64,000 bases of DNA. Origin: Aldrovandia affinis. Lineage: Eukaryota > Chordata > Actinopteri > Notacanthiformes > Halosauridae. A model generated the notes under the pieces. The model was given only the letters and a program-made list of their open reading frames with translations, made no database searches and was not told where the DNA came from. Shown piece after piece: positions 1 through 10,780 of this stretch (position 1 is the first letter of the stretch; each line of letters starts with the position of its first letter). The position numbers were made by a program, and so were the translations under genes. The DNA lies in NCBI GenBank assembly GCA_029706075.1, contig JAINUG010000372.1, forward strand, positions 1-64,000, given 5' to 3'.

Positions 1-293
1 CTGTCCCTCCACCTCTACCTGAGGGTCGTGGGCTCATGTGATGGCTACAGGGCCCAGTGAGTCAATGAGTGACTTCATACCCTGAAAGAAATATTTAAAA
101 ATGATGAATTTTTACAGCCAATTGTATTTGTTTATACAAAATGAAACTTGAATATCCTAAAATGGCACAAGTGATATGCATATGTAATGGAAAGCGGGAA
201 AGACGCTTCAGCAACAAGTTCAGCAACGTGAGACCATGGAAACTATGGAGTCCAAAATTCTTGGTTTTCTTTTTCAAATTAGTTTGTGATCTT
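1..293. other. unique AT-rich sequence, no gene seen
   Basis: No recognised repeat, exon or RNA gene. The stretch is AT-rich with short open frames only on the minus strand, none of which resembles a known protein. Confidence 0.4.
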
Positions 294-718
294 TTCCCCT
301 TTTTCTCCCAATTGTAGTAGCCAACTGTACCTTCTTTCTACTTCAACTAATTCCCCCACCCCACAGTACGAGCTTGCTGCCACAGCTCTGGGTCCGGCAA
401 TGACAAAGGCAAATGAACCGCCTCCTTCGAGACGGAAACCCCGCCAAGCCCGCCCCAGGGGGAAGGGGGAGGGGGGAAGGACGCCGGCACGAGCTCGCCG
501 CAGGTACAGAAAACTTCCCTGCGTGTATCGGATACACGGTCGATGGCTCGGCGGGGTCCGTCTCGAAGGAGGCGGTTCGCTCGCCCTTGTCACTGCCGGT
601 CCCAGGGTAGTGGCTGGTCCCGTAGTTGCAGGTGGCGGGCTCATGGGGGTGGGTAATTGAATCAATAGAGGGCATAATTGCCCACCAAATTGGGAGAAAG
701 AACAGGGGAGAAAAAACC
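294..718. repeat. palindromic pair of SINE-B copies
   Basis: Two copies of the same SINE body lie head to head. The left arm (about 294-462) reads in minus orientation from its tail (TTTCTCCCAATTG at the left edge). The right arm (about 463-718) reads in plus orientation and ends in ACCAAATTGGGAGAAA. Both arms contain the body block CCGTCTCGAAGGAGGCGGTT (right arm) or its complement (left arm). Both tRNA-like heads are missing at the join, so the pair forms a large imperfect inverted repeat. The open frames on both strands here are translations of the SINE. Confidence 0.75.
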
Positions 719-1982
719 TATTTTTTTAAATTTTTATGTATTTTTGGTGGATAAGCAGAAGTGGGTAAAACTCCCGCAGAAGAAGATGGCGGATGAAAGG
801 GGCCCACGGCGGTGTGGCGGTAACACATTAGCATGCCGCGCGCTGCCGGGAAAGCTGCATAATTGTGAATCTGCATGTTTGACGTGCTCCCCCTCATGCT
901 CCGGAGTACCACAGCAGTCACATTCCAGCTGCGGTGCGACCCGACCCGAACGGAACACCACGGCGGGAGGGACAACTGGGAGGAGAAGAGGAGCGGTGAT
1001 GATGATGATGATGATGATGAAGAACGTTTTTAAAAGGACCGCAGTAAGACAAACGGGCAGAAGGAGAGAGTTGGCAGGAAAACAGGAAGGAGGAGTGGAG
1101 GACGTGCAATTTATGATGATGGAGAATTTTTTACAATTATTTTAGAGTAAGACAACGAAGAAGAGTTGAATGTCCACAAATGGCCAACCCTTTAACTCTG
1201 AATGCCATTCCTTTTTATCCTCCATGACGTCACCCTGCTCAGTGGGGGCGATGTCAAAGTGAGTCCAGAGCACAACAAACCAGGACATGCTCACTGCATG
1301 TGAGTTGTGAAGTGTGTCATTTGGCCGTTGTGAACGTCAGTGGGAAGTATACGATACGCAGAAGAAACGGTTAGGTTTTTTCCTTCCGATACTCCTCTCG
1401 CAACCACCCCGACCCCTTCTCACAACCGACGGCTTGGCGGTTTGGAAACCACCACGTCGACCCCCCTCGCCTGGCCCTGTTCCCCCTGGCAGAGGAGTGA
1501 CTGGCGACCACGCCCGCGCCAGATGGAGGCTCGGTAACCCAGCGCCGGCCGTCTGTCCCGCCTTTACAGTTCACCGTGCGCACACACCGACCCATTTGTC
1601 ATCTCGTGTTTGACGTCTAAACTCCTGTCAGCACTTCCTCCTCCGATGTGCTGGGGCACAATAAACCCCCCCCCCCCCTCCTCCAGCAGCGTAACGGTAA
1701 CGCCGGATGTCAACGCCGTCACGATCCGGCAGTGATGGGCAGTGTGTAGTGTAATGGGGTTAGGAGAGGGGTACGATGGTAACATTTGGAGAGATTATGT
1801 CACAGGTAGTGTCCCGCTCTGTGAAAGTGTTGCCCCCGCCCCCGGCCCTGTGGGAGCTCCGGAGCCCTGGCCCTGCTGATAAGGGAGGCCGGCTCCTCCT
1901 GGCGCAGATTAGCAGAGGGGGTCGGGCGCAGCGCGGCGTGAATGACAGGCCGGGGAGTGACCCGGGGTTCACCTGCGTCACC

Positions 1983-1983
<1 letters not shown>
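719..1983. other. unique flank with short simple repeats
   Basis: Holds a run of about eight ATG triplets (near 997-1021), a poly-C run (near 1667-1679) and moderately CpG-rich unique DNA that leads into the GT array. A 155-codon open frame starting at 678 spans SINE tail and the ATG repeat and is not protein-like. No gene is supported. Confidence 0.4.
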
Positions 1984-2019
<36 letters not shown>

Positions 2020-2062
2020 CTGTGTGTGTGTGTGTGAGTGTGAGTGTGTGTGTGTCGTGTGT

Positions 2063-2113
<51 letters not shown>

Positions 2114-2211
2114 CGTGTGAGTGTGTGTGTGAGCGTGTGTGTGTGTGTGTGTGTGAGTGTGAGTGAGTGTGTGTGTGTGTGTGAGCGTGTGAGTGTGTGA
2201 GTGTGTGTGTG

Positions 2212-2259
<48 letters not shown>

Positions 2260-2271
2260 CGTGTGAGTGTC
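1984..2271. repeat. interrupted (GT)n array, ~290 bp
   Basis: Almost uninterrupted GT dinucleotides broken by GTGAGC and GTGAGT variants that recur, showing that interrupted blocks were themselves duplicated. The His/Thr-rich minus-strand frames here are translations of the repeat. A GC-rich segment (GGGCGGGCGGGCGGG, near 2309) follows directly. Confidence 0.95.
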
Positions 2272-2927
2272 AGAGGCAGCTGAACAGGAGGCTCGGCGGG
2301 CGGGAACGGGCGGGCGGGCGGGTGGCGGGCGGAGTGCTGACTGAACAGGGACACGTCTGAGCTCCTCTCTCCCCGAGCGTTCCCTCGTTGCCGCGGCGAC
2401 ACGCTGCTCCGCATTCCGCCGCACGCCGTGTCATAAAGGAGGGAAAAAACTCTAGAACACGGTGGTGTTACTACGACGACAAGGACAGGATGTTGAGCAC
2501 CACCCCCCCCTCTCTCCCCTCGGTCTCGGCTCATAGTTTCAGCCTGAGTATGTATCGACGATAATGGACTGTGTGTGGCTCTCCTACTGCGCCTGTAATG
2601 CATTCCAAACAATAACAACTGTTATTGCAATATATACAGGCATCAAAACTAAATACAAAAAAACATATTAACACATTTGTGACAGCTATAACAAGAACAG
2701 TAAAAAAATTGACTGAGCAGACGGGATCTCTTGAGTGAAACCATCAGTGTCATGATTTGGTTTGTGCCAAGATCCGGGGCTCCTTGTGTTAATAACCCTC
2801 TGAGATGAGACCGTCTTTGTGTCAGTGTGAAATTCGCTGCTTATCGTCTTTCCACCTGTGTCCCCCAGGTTCTGTCGACAGAAATGGCTCCTGTGGTCTT
2901 GCCACGCCATGAAGCTGGGCCATTTTG

Positions 2928-2928
<1 letters not shown>
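2272..2928. other. GC-rich then AT-rich unique spacer
   Basis: Lies between two GT arrays. The first 150 bases are CpG-rich with tandem GGCGGGC; the rest is AT-rich. No exon or known repeat recognised. Confidence 0.35.
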
Positions 2929-2991
<63 letters not shown>

Positions 2992-3024
2992 TGTGTGTGT
3001 GTGTCTGTGTCTGTGTCTGTGTCT

Positions 3025-3073
<49 letters not shown>

Positions 3074-3121
3074 CGCGCGTGTGTGTGTGTGTGGTGTGTG
3101 TGTGTGTCTGTGTCTGTGTCT

Positions 3122-3196
<75 letters not shown>

Positions 3197-3239
3197 TGTG
3201 TCTGTGTCTGTGTCTGTGTCTGTGTCTGTGTCTGTGTCT

Positions 3240-3296
<57 letters not shown>

Positions 3297-3311
3297 CGTG
3301 TGTGTGTGTGT
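2929..3311. repeat. (GT)n / (GTGTCT)n compound array, ~380 bp
   Basis: GT tracts alternate with three blocks of the hexamer TGTGTC (near 3001-3031, 3107-3130 and 3195-3246). The same block order is repeated, so the array probably grew by duplication of composite segments. Cys/Val and His/Thr frames on both strands come from the repeat. Confidence 0.95.
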
Positions 3312-4649
3312 TGTTTATTGGCTCTCCGCTAGTGCCCACAGCCCTCTGCAGATGACTGTTCTGGTGTCTGCTCTGTTCTACCCCCGGCCCACTGCACTGG
3401 CACGCCAGAGCTCTCAGCTCCCTGCTTTTAATGATGGATACCCTGACAGGATAGCTGACCGTAATTGACAGGAGAATTTATTTATGCTAACAATGTGGTC
3501 GATTCCAGCTCTCCTTATTCTTGGCTCTGGGAGCGTTAGCCGTCCCTTTGCTGCACTTAACCGCAGCTCTTGTGAAACCTCGGTCTCCAATGGACTCCCT
3601 TTGCCCTTTGCTTTGTGACTGGCCTGGCCTTAATGAACGTACTGTCGTGCAGATTAGAGTCACGGTGTCCAGTGGACCAAGCCGGGGGTCTGTGATGGTC
3701 CACGGGGCGCTGTCCAGCGTCAGACCCAGTGGCTCTCCTTCCAGGGCTTTTACTGGGAGGCTCTTCTGGTACGGCTGTGCTCTGTGCTTGTGCCCTACGC
3801 TCTGACAATTACGCTCTACATTACATTACACTCTTATCCAGAGCGACGTACAACAAAGTGTTAACCGTAGTCAAGAACAAATTAGCTGAAAGCCACCCTA
3901 GTGGGAAGTACAGTTCCTAGGTGCTAGGAGCAACCACATAGTTAAACTAGGACCCTGTAGGTAAATCTGTAGCCACAATTCAAAGGTAGCAATAAAGCAA
4001 TCAGTGTGGAAAATAATGCCTAAGCCTAATACAATACATAAACAAGTAGACGTGTAAAACTATTGACATTGTCTTGACGTTATGCTGCCGGTCCTGAGAA
4101 GTTGTACGCTGACCACTGACTGCTCTCTGTACCGTGCTTGTTGCTTGTACACTGTTTTTGAAAGAGTGGAAGTTTTGAGTGCAAAAAAACCAAGAAACAA
4201 ACAAACCAGACTTCTCCCGGGTCACACTGGTGGCGGCAGGGTCCTGGTTCTGCCGATAGGCGAGGATGAGGCGAGATGGGTGAAGGTTTTGAAATTGATG
4301 CTAAGTAATAATCTTCCAGTTTAGCTGAGTTTGTTGATGAGCTCATTGAATGACAGTTGGAGACTGCTCTTGTGTCTCTGTATGAAACATTGTACTGTGC
4401 TCTAATCCACCAGTGAACTGGTGTCGGTGAAAACAGCTAATTGTCTATTGGATGGTCTGAACCAAGCCTGTTTAAAGTGCTGTGGTTTCTGATCTCTCAC
4501 ATGGAGGCTATGCCACCACGAGCTATATTTCTTTGGTAGTTGGTTATTTCATATGTTGTATGATGCTGCAGCTGAGCTGTTGCCCTTATTGGCTGTTGTT
4601 AAAGATGATTATAGTCCAGTTTCCCTTTTAAATCTTCCATGACAGAACC
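3312..4649. other. mostly unique sequence, possible conserved islands
   Basis: Non-repetitive apart from a short SINE tail at 3818-3853. The part from 3330 to 3800 has balanced composition and several short open frames on both strands, none recognised. From 3860 onward it is AT-rich with no feature I can name. Confidence 0.35.
3818..3853 (-). repeat. SINE-A/L2 3-prime tail fragment
   Basis: ACATTACATTACA followed by CTCTTATCCAGAGCGACGTA is the complement of the shared LINE-type tail: (TGTAA)n terminal repeats and a stem around the loop GGATA. The body and head are absent. Confidence 0.6.
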
Positions 4650-4932
4650 TCCCCATTTGGATGCCAATTCCTGCTTCTCTATGACGACCCTCGTGCCGGC
4701 TCACCCATCCCGGTAACAAGCCAATTTTTCGGGGGCGGATCCGCCTCTTCCGAGACAGAACCTGACCACGCCCTTCGGGCTTCTCGACGAGCTCGTGGGC
4801 TCACCCTCCCCTCTCCCCCTGGTAGAGACAACCGCCGCCCCGATCGGAATCACGTCCCTGACAGGCAGCGCACACTGGCATCGGACCGGTGAAAATACGG
4901 TGCGTTACACCGCTACACTCTACGCCAGCCTA
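4650..4932 (-). repeat. SINE-C (diverged SINE-B relative)
   Basis: Minus-orientation tRNA-headed SINE. The body block CTCTTCCGAGACAGAACC matches other copies. The tRNA-like part lies at the right end (ACACCGCTACACTCTACGCC, complement of an A-box-like head). Compared with SINE-B it carries a different middle segment (CTGACAGGCAGCGCACAC), shared with the copies near 19.7, 28.1 and 60.7 kb. Confidence 0.65.
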
Positions 4933-5310
4933 CACGGGTGTGATACATTTGAGGTGATCGTGCTTGCTGGCTGAACCGTGGCTTTTGTTCACCAAAATGT
5001 GTAACGAGTGCCGTCCCATATGCAAAGCCGTCCCATACGCAGTACTGGGGATGGAAACGTTAGGTTGCCTGTTAGGGGGCCGCTCTTCCCCCCCCCCCGA
5101 TTAAGCGGTTCGACTCCTGGTGCAGTAATGGGGACACTGCTCCGGGGAGGTGTTGTCGTTTGGCTTCAAACCAAGGTCCACTGTGGGCTTCACAGCACCT
5201 GCTGTAGAGCAGCGTCATTATATTAACGATGCCAGCAGCGTCATTAAACTTAGTGTTCTGGCCCAGGTCCAAACCCCCTTCTCAAGCCGTCAATCAATCC
5301 CCCCCACACA
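4933..5310. other. unique spacer before the tandem duplication
   Basis: No gene seen. Contains a poly-C/G stretch near 5090-5100 and ends in CA repeats that adjoin the duplicated unit. Confidence 0.35.
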
Positions 5311-5884
5311 CACACACGCACAGGTGATTGGCTGTATAAATCCCGGAGCCCCGCCCCACCACCTCTCTGTTAGCCCTTTATGGTAAACAACATTGTGGGG
5401 GTGGAATGTGAATAAATATACATATGTAAATATGACAGTGGGGTCTTCCGGCCCTAATTGAATGTCAGAGGCGCGGGCTCCCGTACGCGACAGGCTGATT
5501 GGGGTTTCTTACGCGCTCAGACCTGGGAATGAGTAACTGGGTTAATTAATTTTTCATAATGAATGCGGCTTTTAGTGCGCCCGTGCGCCTCTCTGAAGAC
5601 CGCGTGACGTGGTGACATAAATTAATCTCCCTGACAGGACGTTGTGAGGGATGAGTTGGGGGTGGGGGGGTGGGGGCCGGGTGGTGGTGGTGGGGTGGGG
5701 GGGGGAGGTGATGCGATGACAGCGAGCGTGTCCCGGGCCACTGTGGCGCGTGGCTGCCAGACAGCAGGGGCCCATAAAACGCCTCGTGTACATGGCCCTC
5801 CTCAACTTTTTATTTGTCTGGTTTCTTTTTTTAGTTCCTCCGTCTACCTCTCCCGCTCTCTCTCTCTCTCTCTGTGTGCCTCTT
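5311..5884. repeat. tandem duplication, copy 1 (enhancer-like DNA)
   Basis: About 570 bp repeated nearly unchanged 710 bp downstream at 6021-6614. Both copies start in a CA run before CAGGTGATTGGCTGTATAAA and end in a CT run before TGTGTGCCTC. The interior is unique-looking, with an AT-rich core (TTAATTAATTTTTCATAATG) and CCAAT-like ATTGG blocks. No open frame is shared between the copies. A duplicated regulatory element is an inference; the duplication itself is seen directly. Confidence 0.85.
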
Positions 5885-5895
5885 GAGTTCCCGCT

Positions 5896-6030
5896 GTGCC
5901 ACCCACACCCCCACACCCTCACACACAGACCCCCACACCCCGACACCCACACACCCACATCCCCGCACACCCCGACACCCACACACCCCACACACCCACA
6001 CCCACACACCCCCACACCCACACACACACA
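5896..6030. repeat. (CCCACA)n-type minisatellite
   Basis: C- and A-only on this strand, built from irregular CACACCC and CACACCCCGACACC units. It fills the gap between the two tandem duplicate copies and may mark the recombination joint. Confidence 0.9.
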
Positions 6031-6614
6031 CAGGTGATTGGCTGTATAAACCCCAGGCAGCCCCGCCCCACCACCTCTCTGTTAGCCCTTTATGGTAAAC
6101 AACATTGTGGGGGTGGAATGTGAATAAATATACATATGTAAATATGACAGTGGGGTCTTCCGGCCCTAATTGAATGTCAGAGGCGGGCTCCCGCCCACAT
6201 CGCGACAGGCTGATTGGGGTTTCTTACGCGCTCAGGCCTGGGAATGAGTAACTGGGTTAATTAATTTTTCATAATGAATGCGGCTTTTAGTGCGCAAGCG
6301 CGCCTCTGAAGACCGCGTGACGTGGTGACATAAATTAATCTCCCTGACAGGACGTTGTGAGGATGAGTTGGGGGTGGGGGTGATTCAGTGGGGGCTGTGG
6401 TGGTGGTGGAGGGGGGTGGGGTGCTATAGGGGGGGGAGGTGATGCGATGACAGCGAGCGTGTCCCGGGCCACTGTGGCGCGTGGCTGCCAGCGACAGCAG
6501 GGGCCCTAAAACGCCTCAGTGTACATGGCCCTCCTCAACTTTTTATTTGTCTGGTTTCTTTTTAGTTCCTCCGTCTACCTCTCCCGCTCTCTCTCTCTCT
6601 CTCTGTGTGCCTCT
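6021..6614. repeat. tandem duplication, copy 2 (enhancer-like DNA)
   Basis: Same unit as 5311-5884, offset by 710 bp, with small insertions such as an extra G-rich stretch near 6380-6435. It ends in the CT run at about 6583-6604 and is followed by a GA run (6613-6640). Confidence 0.85.
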
Positions 6615-6640
6615 GAGAGAGAGAGAGAGGGAGGGAGGGA

Positions 6641-7860
6641 GAGTGTGTGAGTGAGTTTCGAGAGCATGTAAGTGAGTGTGAGGTCGCGTCCAACCGCTTC
6701 ACCCGAGGCGCCCTCCCCCGACCAGTTATTGAAAAGATTATTTGTAATCAGGCTGTGTCCTACAGCCAGAAACAGCACCGGCTGGGCTCGACAGGAAATG
6801 AGAAGAGCAGTGTGGCCAAACTGGACAGGACAGAGGGGGGGGGGCGCGTGAAGCATCTTATGGAGACGGTAGAGTAGGTCACAGGGGTGGGGGCCGTGGG
6901 GGTGGGGGTGGGGGTTGAGGGGCGCTAGGCCAGGTATAGCAGCAAGCTAATCACGTCAAAATGCACTCCGAAGGTCACCTGAACCTTTGTAGCTTCCACA
7001 GCAGGGTACTTACGGTGAACCCCAGGGGGGCATGTTATGGCCAAGATACGACCTGGTAATGACCTTTTTTGGGGGGAGGTTTGTAAGTAAAAACTGTTCC
7101 CAAGGTGTTCATTTCACATTTCTTTTTATTTATTTATATATAAAAATTTTTTTTTTACGATGTCGAATAACTAACGTTTAAATGGCACTTGAATTACGCC
7201 ACTCGTCTCACTCAGCCAAAGCAGGTTTTTAAAAAACTGAAGCAAATTAAAACAAAGTAAAAAAAAAAAAAAAAAAAAAAGGGAAAACAAATGACTTGTT
7301 CTGTAGCTATGGAGATAATCGCAGGGAAATCACAGCAATTAGATGGCTGCCACACGCGGAGACAGACTGGTGGTAATCGTTCGTTCTGCGTTTCGTTTAT
7401 CTGGAAGTGTATGCGATGAGACACGCTCACGCCCACAGTCATGTCACAAATACTTACTAACAAAGCAGAGAGAAAATGGATGCTGTGGTGTGTGTAGGCA
7501 ATAAACCTCTGTATACGTACACAGGTAACCATGTTTTCCTGGCAGAGGAAAGATGAAAGCCCTTGTAGAGCGGGTGACCAATCACAGACTCAAGCCCTGC
7601 TCTGTGGAACTCGGCGTGTCCACCGCGGGAGACCGCCGCGGGTGGTGACATCACCCCCCCTGGAGTTCACATGGTAACGGTGAGCCAATCCTGCTTCCCG
7701 CAGGGGGGAGTCGAGCTGTGTCACAGGCGTGGGCCACAGAACCCCTGGTCAGACCTCTCCTGTTATACTTGTCATGGGCCAATCACCTTTTAAGGGTTCA
7801 GAGAATAATTTATTCCCTATATTGGCGCAGTTTTTTTCCTTCTACATTTTTTCTGTTTAT
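6641..7860. other. unique sequence with poly-A run
   Basis: Contains G-rich stretches near 6835-6915, an A run of about 20 near 7259-7280 and unique DNA of mixed composition. Open frames on both strands are short and unrecognised. No gene is supported. Confidence 0.35.
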
Positions 7861-8200
7861 TCCCATTTTTCTAGCCGATTATACCCTCTCTTTTTCATCT
7901 CAATGATCTCCTCCCTCATATGAGAACTGGCTGCCGTAGTCCTGAGACCGGTAGTTAGCACTGTACCGCCTCCTCCGAGCCGGCACCCGCCACGGTTACC
8001 ATAACACACAGGACCACTCATATATGCAGCGAGCTCATATCTGCTTTTATCCCTCTCCCCTCCCTGAGGCGGACAGCCAATTTCCACCCCCTAGTGGCAC
8101 TCCCGGCCAAAGCTGAAACTCGCGCGACCTGGTGGAATCGAACCCAGGTCGCAGTGGGCAGCGTCGGACGTTCTACCGCTACACCACCCAGGAGGCTGGC
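7861..8200 (-). repeat. SINE-B, near full length
   Basis: tRNA-derived SINE in minus orientation. The head at the right end reads GCCTCCTGGGTGGTGTAGCG on its own strand, with a B-box-like GGTTCGATTCCACC (near 8131-8144), similar to tRNA-Glu. The body contains GGGCGGACAGCCAATT-type sequence on the plus strand and the tail reaches the poly-AT side near 7861. Confidence 0.8.
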
Positions 8201-8864
8201 AAAATTTTTTATTTTTATTTATTTTTTTAACGTTTTATTTTGTCTAAGAAGTGTCCACTGTGAAGCACTGTGTGGCAACCTGATTGGGAATGGCGGGGTA
8301 CAAGATCAAGATTGAGTGATCGGTCAATTGATCGAGTATTGGATTGGGCCGTGGATCGATCGATTGATTGAGTATTGGATTGGGCCATGGTCGGCAGATG
8401 ATTTTCAGCACATGGTTTTGAGCCAACATGGGTCCTGGCCCCTGTGTGCTAATTTGGCATGGCTTTGAGGGCTGCTTTTACACAGCAAGTGGTGGGATAA
8501 GTTAAATAAGACATCAAAAAGATTGATATTAATTTGACCAAGCAGGAAGTTCTTTTGGTTCAGCAAAAAAATCCTTTTGAGAGATCTGGCAGGAGAGCAT
8601 ACGGTGCATACAATACAAATATAAATAACTAAAATGTAATAATTAGCACTGTTAAAAACCTCCCAGAAACCAACCCCCAGTCAAACAGAAAGGTATAAAT
8701 AAACCACGTTAGCCGTGATTTTGCAGCGGTTATTGTTGCCTGTGTCCGTGTGCGAGCGAGGCAGTAATTAAAAGCGAAGAGAGGGAGTGAGCTGGCCAGC
8801 GCAGCGCGTGGCACACGCTCACAGAGCGGAGACTGACGGCCGGGCATGAGGCAGCTCCTGAAAC
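8201..8864. other. unique spacer with a 36-bp direct repeat
   Basis: Two copies of a 36-bp unit sharing GAGTATTGGATTGGGCC lie at about 8318-8390. The rest is AT-rich, with no exon seen. Confidence 0.4.
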
Positions 8865-9027
8865 ACACACACACACACGTCCACACCTCACAGCACACAC
8901 ATGGGGGACTCACACACACACACACACACACTCACACAGAGCGGAGACACACTCGAGACGTCCATCCTACACTCCATGGGGAGGACACACTCACACACAC
9001 TCACGCACACACACTCACGCACACACA
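8865..9027. repeat. interrupted (CA)n array
   Basis: CA dinucleotide blocks separated by short unique pieces (for example GAGCGGAGACACACTCGAGA). The His/Thr frames read across it are not genes. Confidence 0.9.
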
Positions 9028-9801
9028 CAGAACACCATGAAAGGAGAGGAATAAACACAAGGACAAAAATCCCCCCCGCACTGCCCCGCCAGATGTGCTG
9101 CTGGTGTTTGGTGGCATGGGGGGGCCCCCCCTGAATGTCCCCCACCCCAGCCCCGCTCTCCCCGCTCCTTGGACCGGTTCCAGGCCCTCTTGTCTGCGCG
9201 CCGCTCTCTGGGTTAGCGGACCATGGATGACAGAGGGCTGCACAATGAAGACATTTCAGCTCCTGGCAGAGACGCAGCGGCACCGTGGCGCGCCGTACCG
9301 GGGGGGGGGGGGGTGTATCGGGTTCCCTCCAACGAGAGGGAGAAGAAGCCTCGCGTCTTTCAGAGACCGCTGCTGCGGAGCCGGCGAAACGACCGCACCG
9401 ACGGGAGCCTGGACAGGGGGGGCCCGGGGGGGGGAGGAGGGAGGAGGGTATTCAGCAGCAGTGGGTTGTGGCACATGTTTTTATGACAAAGCCTGCAAGA
9501 CACATCTGAGGCTGATAAAAATGACCAATCAACCAATCAGGCGTGTGGGCCTGCAGGCGAGGCCACCGCTGCCCAATGTTCCCCTGAAGCCCCACGTTTG
9601 GCACCAGCTGGTACAGCGTGCGCCAGGGAAGACAACGGACAGATACCCCCTCACCGTGTCCAGAGCCACCCAGAAACACAAAGAGCTGTCTGGCCGTAGC
9701 TCGACCCCCCCCACACACACGGGACTGGCTCTCCCCTCCCCACAGAAGCAGAATAGAATCGCTCCATTACATATATTGTATATATAGTATATATATGTTT
9801 A
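9028..9801. other. GC-rich unique sequence
   Basis: CpG-rich in places (9340-9420) with runs of G at 9299-9311 and 9415-9440. A 230-codon frame starting at 9095 crosses these runs and has no recognisable domain. No gene is supported. Confidence 0.35.
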
Positions 9802-10140
9802 GGTGGTGCAGTGGATAGCACTGTTGCCTCACAGCAAGAAGGTCCCGGGTTCAAATCCCGGCCGGGGGCCTTTCTGTGTGGAGTTTGCATGTTCTCCCCG
9901 TGTGGGTTTCCTCCGGGTACTCCGGTTTCCTCCCACAGTCCAAAGACATGCACGTTAGGCTAATTGGGGAGTCTAAATTGCCCATAGGTATGAGTGTGTG
10001 AGTGAATGGTGCCCTGCGATGGATTGGCGACCTGTCCAGGATGTATTCCTGCCTCTCGCCCAATGCATGCTGGGATAGGCTCAAGCGACCCTGACCAAGA
10101 ATAAGCAGGTTAGATAATGAATTAATGAATGGATGAATGA
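9802..10140 (+). repeat. Mermaid/DANA-type tRNA SINE, full length
   Basis: Starts with the tRNA-like head (A-box-like GGTGGTGCAGTGGATAGCAC; B-box GGGTTCAAATCCC at 9848-9860). It continues with the highly characteristic fish core GGAGTTTGCATGTTCTCC, GTTTCCTCCGGGTACTCCGG and CCACAGTCCAAAGACATGC, and ends in AATGAATGGATGAATGA repeats. It is inserted in a TA-rich tract. It is well preserved but carries no protein. Confidence 0.9.
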
Positions 10141-10265
10141 ATATATATATTATATCGCTGTTATATGCAGTGAATTTAGCTGAAAGCACACAGGAGGAAC
10201 AGTGAACAGGACTCCGGGCTGATGGAAGGCTCAAATCTCAAGGATCTTGTTTTTAGTTTTTTGTA

Positions 10266-10409
10266 TAAACATCGAACAAAAGGTTCGGAAATTTGTGTTT
10301 GGAAATAAACAGGCTTTCCAACGGTATACAATTTATTGCCAAGAAGCATTGTTACAACAGAGAAATAATCAACCAAACACAAATTTCAAAACTTTTTGTT
10401 CGATGTTTA
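10266..10409. repeat. fold-back element with 37-bp inverted arms
   Basis: Left arm 10266-10302 and right arm 10373-10409 match as inverted repeats at 34 of 37 positions (arm start TAAACATCGAACAAAA). The 70-bp spacer is AT-rich and non-coding. The size and structure suit a small non-autonomous DNA transposon (MITE), but neither the family nor a target duplication is clear. Confidence 0.7.
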
Positions 10410-10780
10410 TTTTGATGGAGAGAGACTAACTGGGGCCGTTCTGAAATGGATGTGCTGTTTCCCCCCCCCCGTGTGTCTGGAGATACTCATTGGCACGGTG
10501 TGTAATGGGTTTGTATTTTTGGTGTTGTTGTTGTTGTTTTTGATCTTGTTAATGTTCTGTTTTATTGCCCTTCGGAGGGGGTTGTGAACAGCTGCGGTAC
10601 GAGGCCGCGGGGAGCCCTAACGGCACGCACGAGTCGAGTGCCTTTCTTCTGCGTTTGGCGTTCTCACATCGCCGTAAATTGAAGTTGCTAGTGCCGTGTC
10701 GCCGGGGGAACAATCGTGACACACGTGAACTGTTCTGGGGTGACGCGGGTACACTGCACACCCCGTTCATATTAAATATA
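10410..10780. other. unique spacer
   Basis: Has a TTG-rich run near 10520-10540 and a CpG-containing segment at 10570-10760. No repeat or exon recognised. Confidence 0.3.

Noticed and set aside
286-675. Overlapping 110-128 codon frames on both strands
   Set aside because: They lie within the palindromic SINE-B pair, which is not protein coding.
1800-2618. 272-codon minus-strand frame rich in His/Thr
   Set aside because: It is the translation of the (GT)n array; open length follows from the repeat, with no domain in the flanks.
2686-3468. Long Cys/Val and His/Thr frames on both strands
   Set aside because: All three frames of a GT/GTGTCT array are open; not coding evidence.
9802-9880. Possible tRNA gene (clear A and B boxes)
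   Set aside because: The sequence continues into the Mermaid/DANA SINE core and does not fold as a full tRNA with acceptor stem; it is a SINE head. The same applies to the B-boxes near 24535, 27075, 50650 and 60150.
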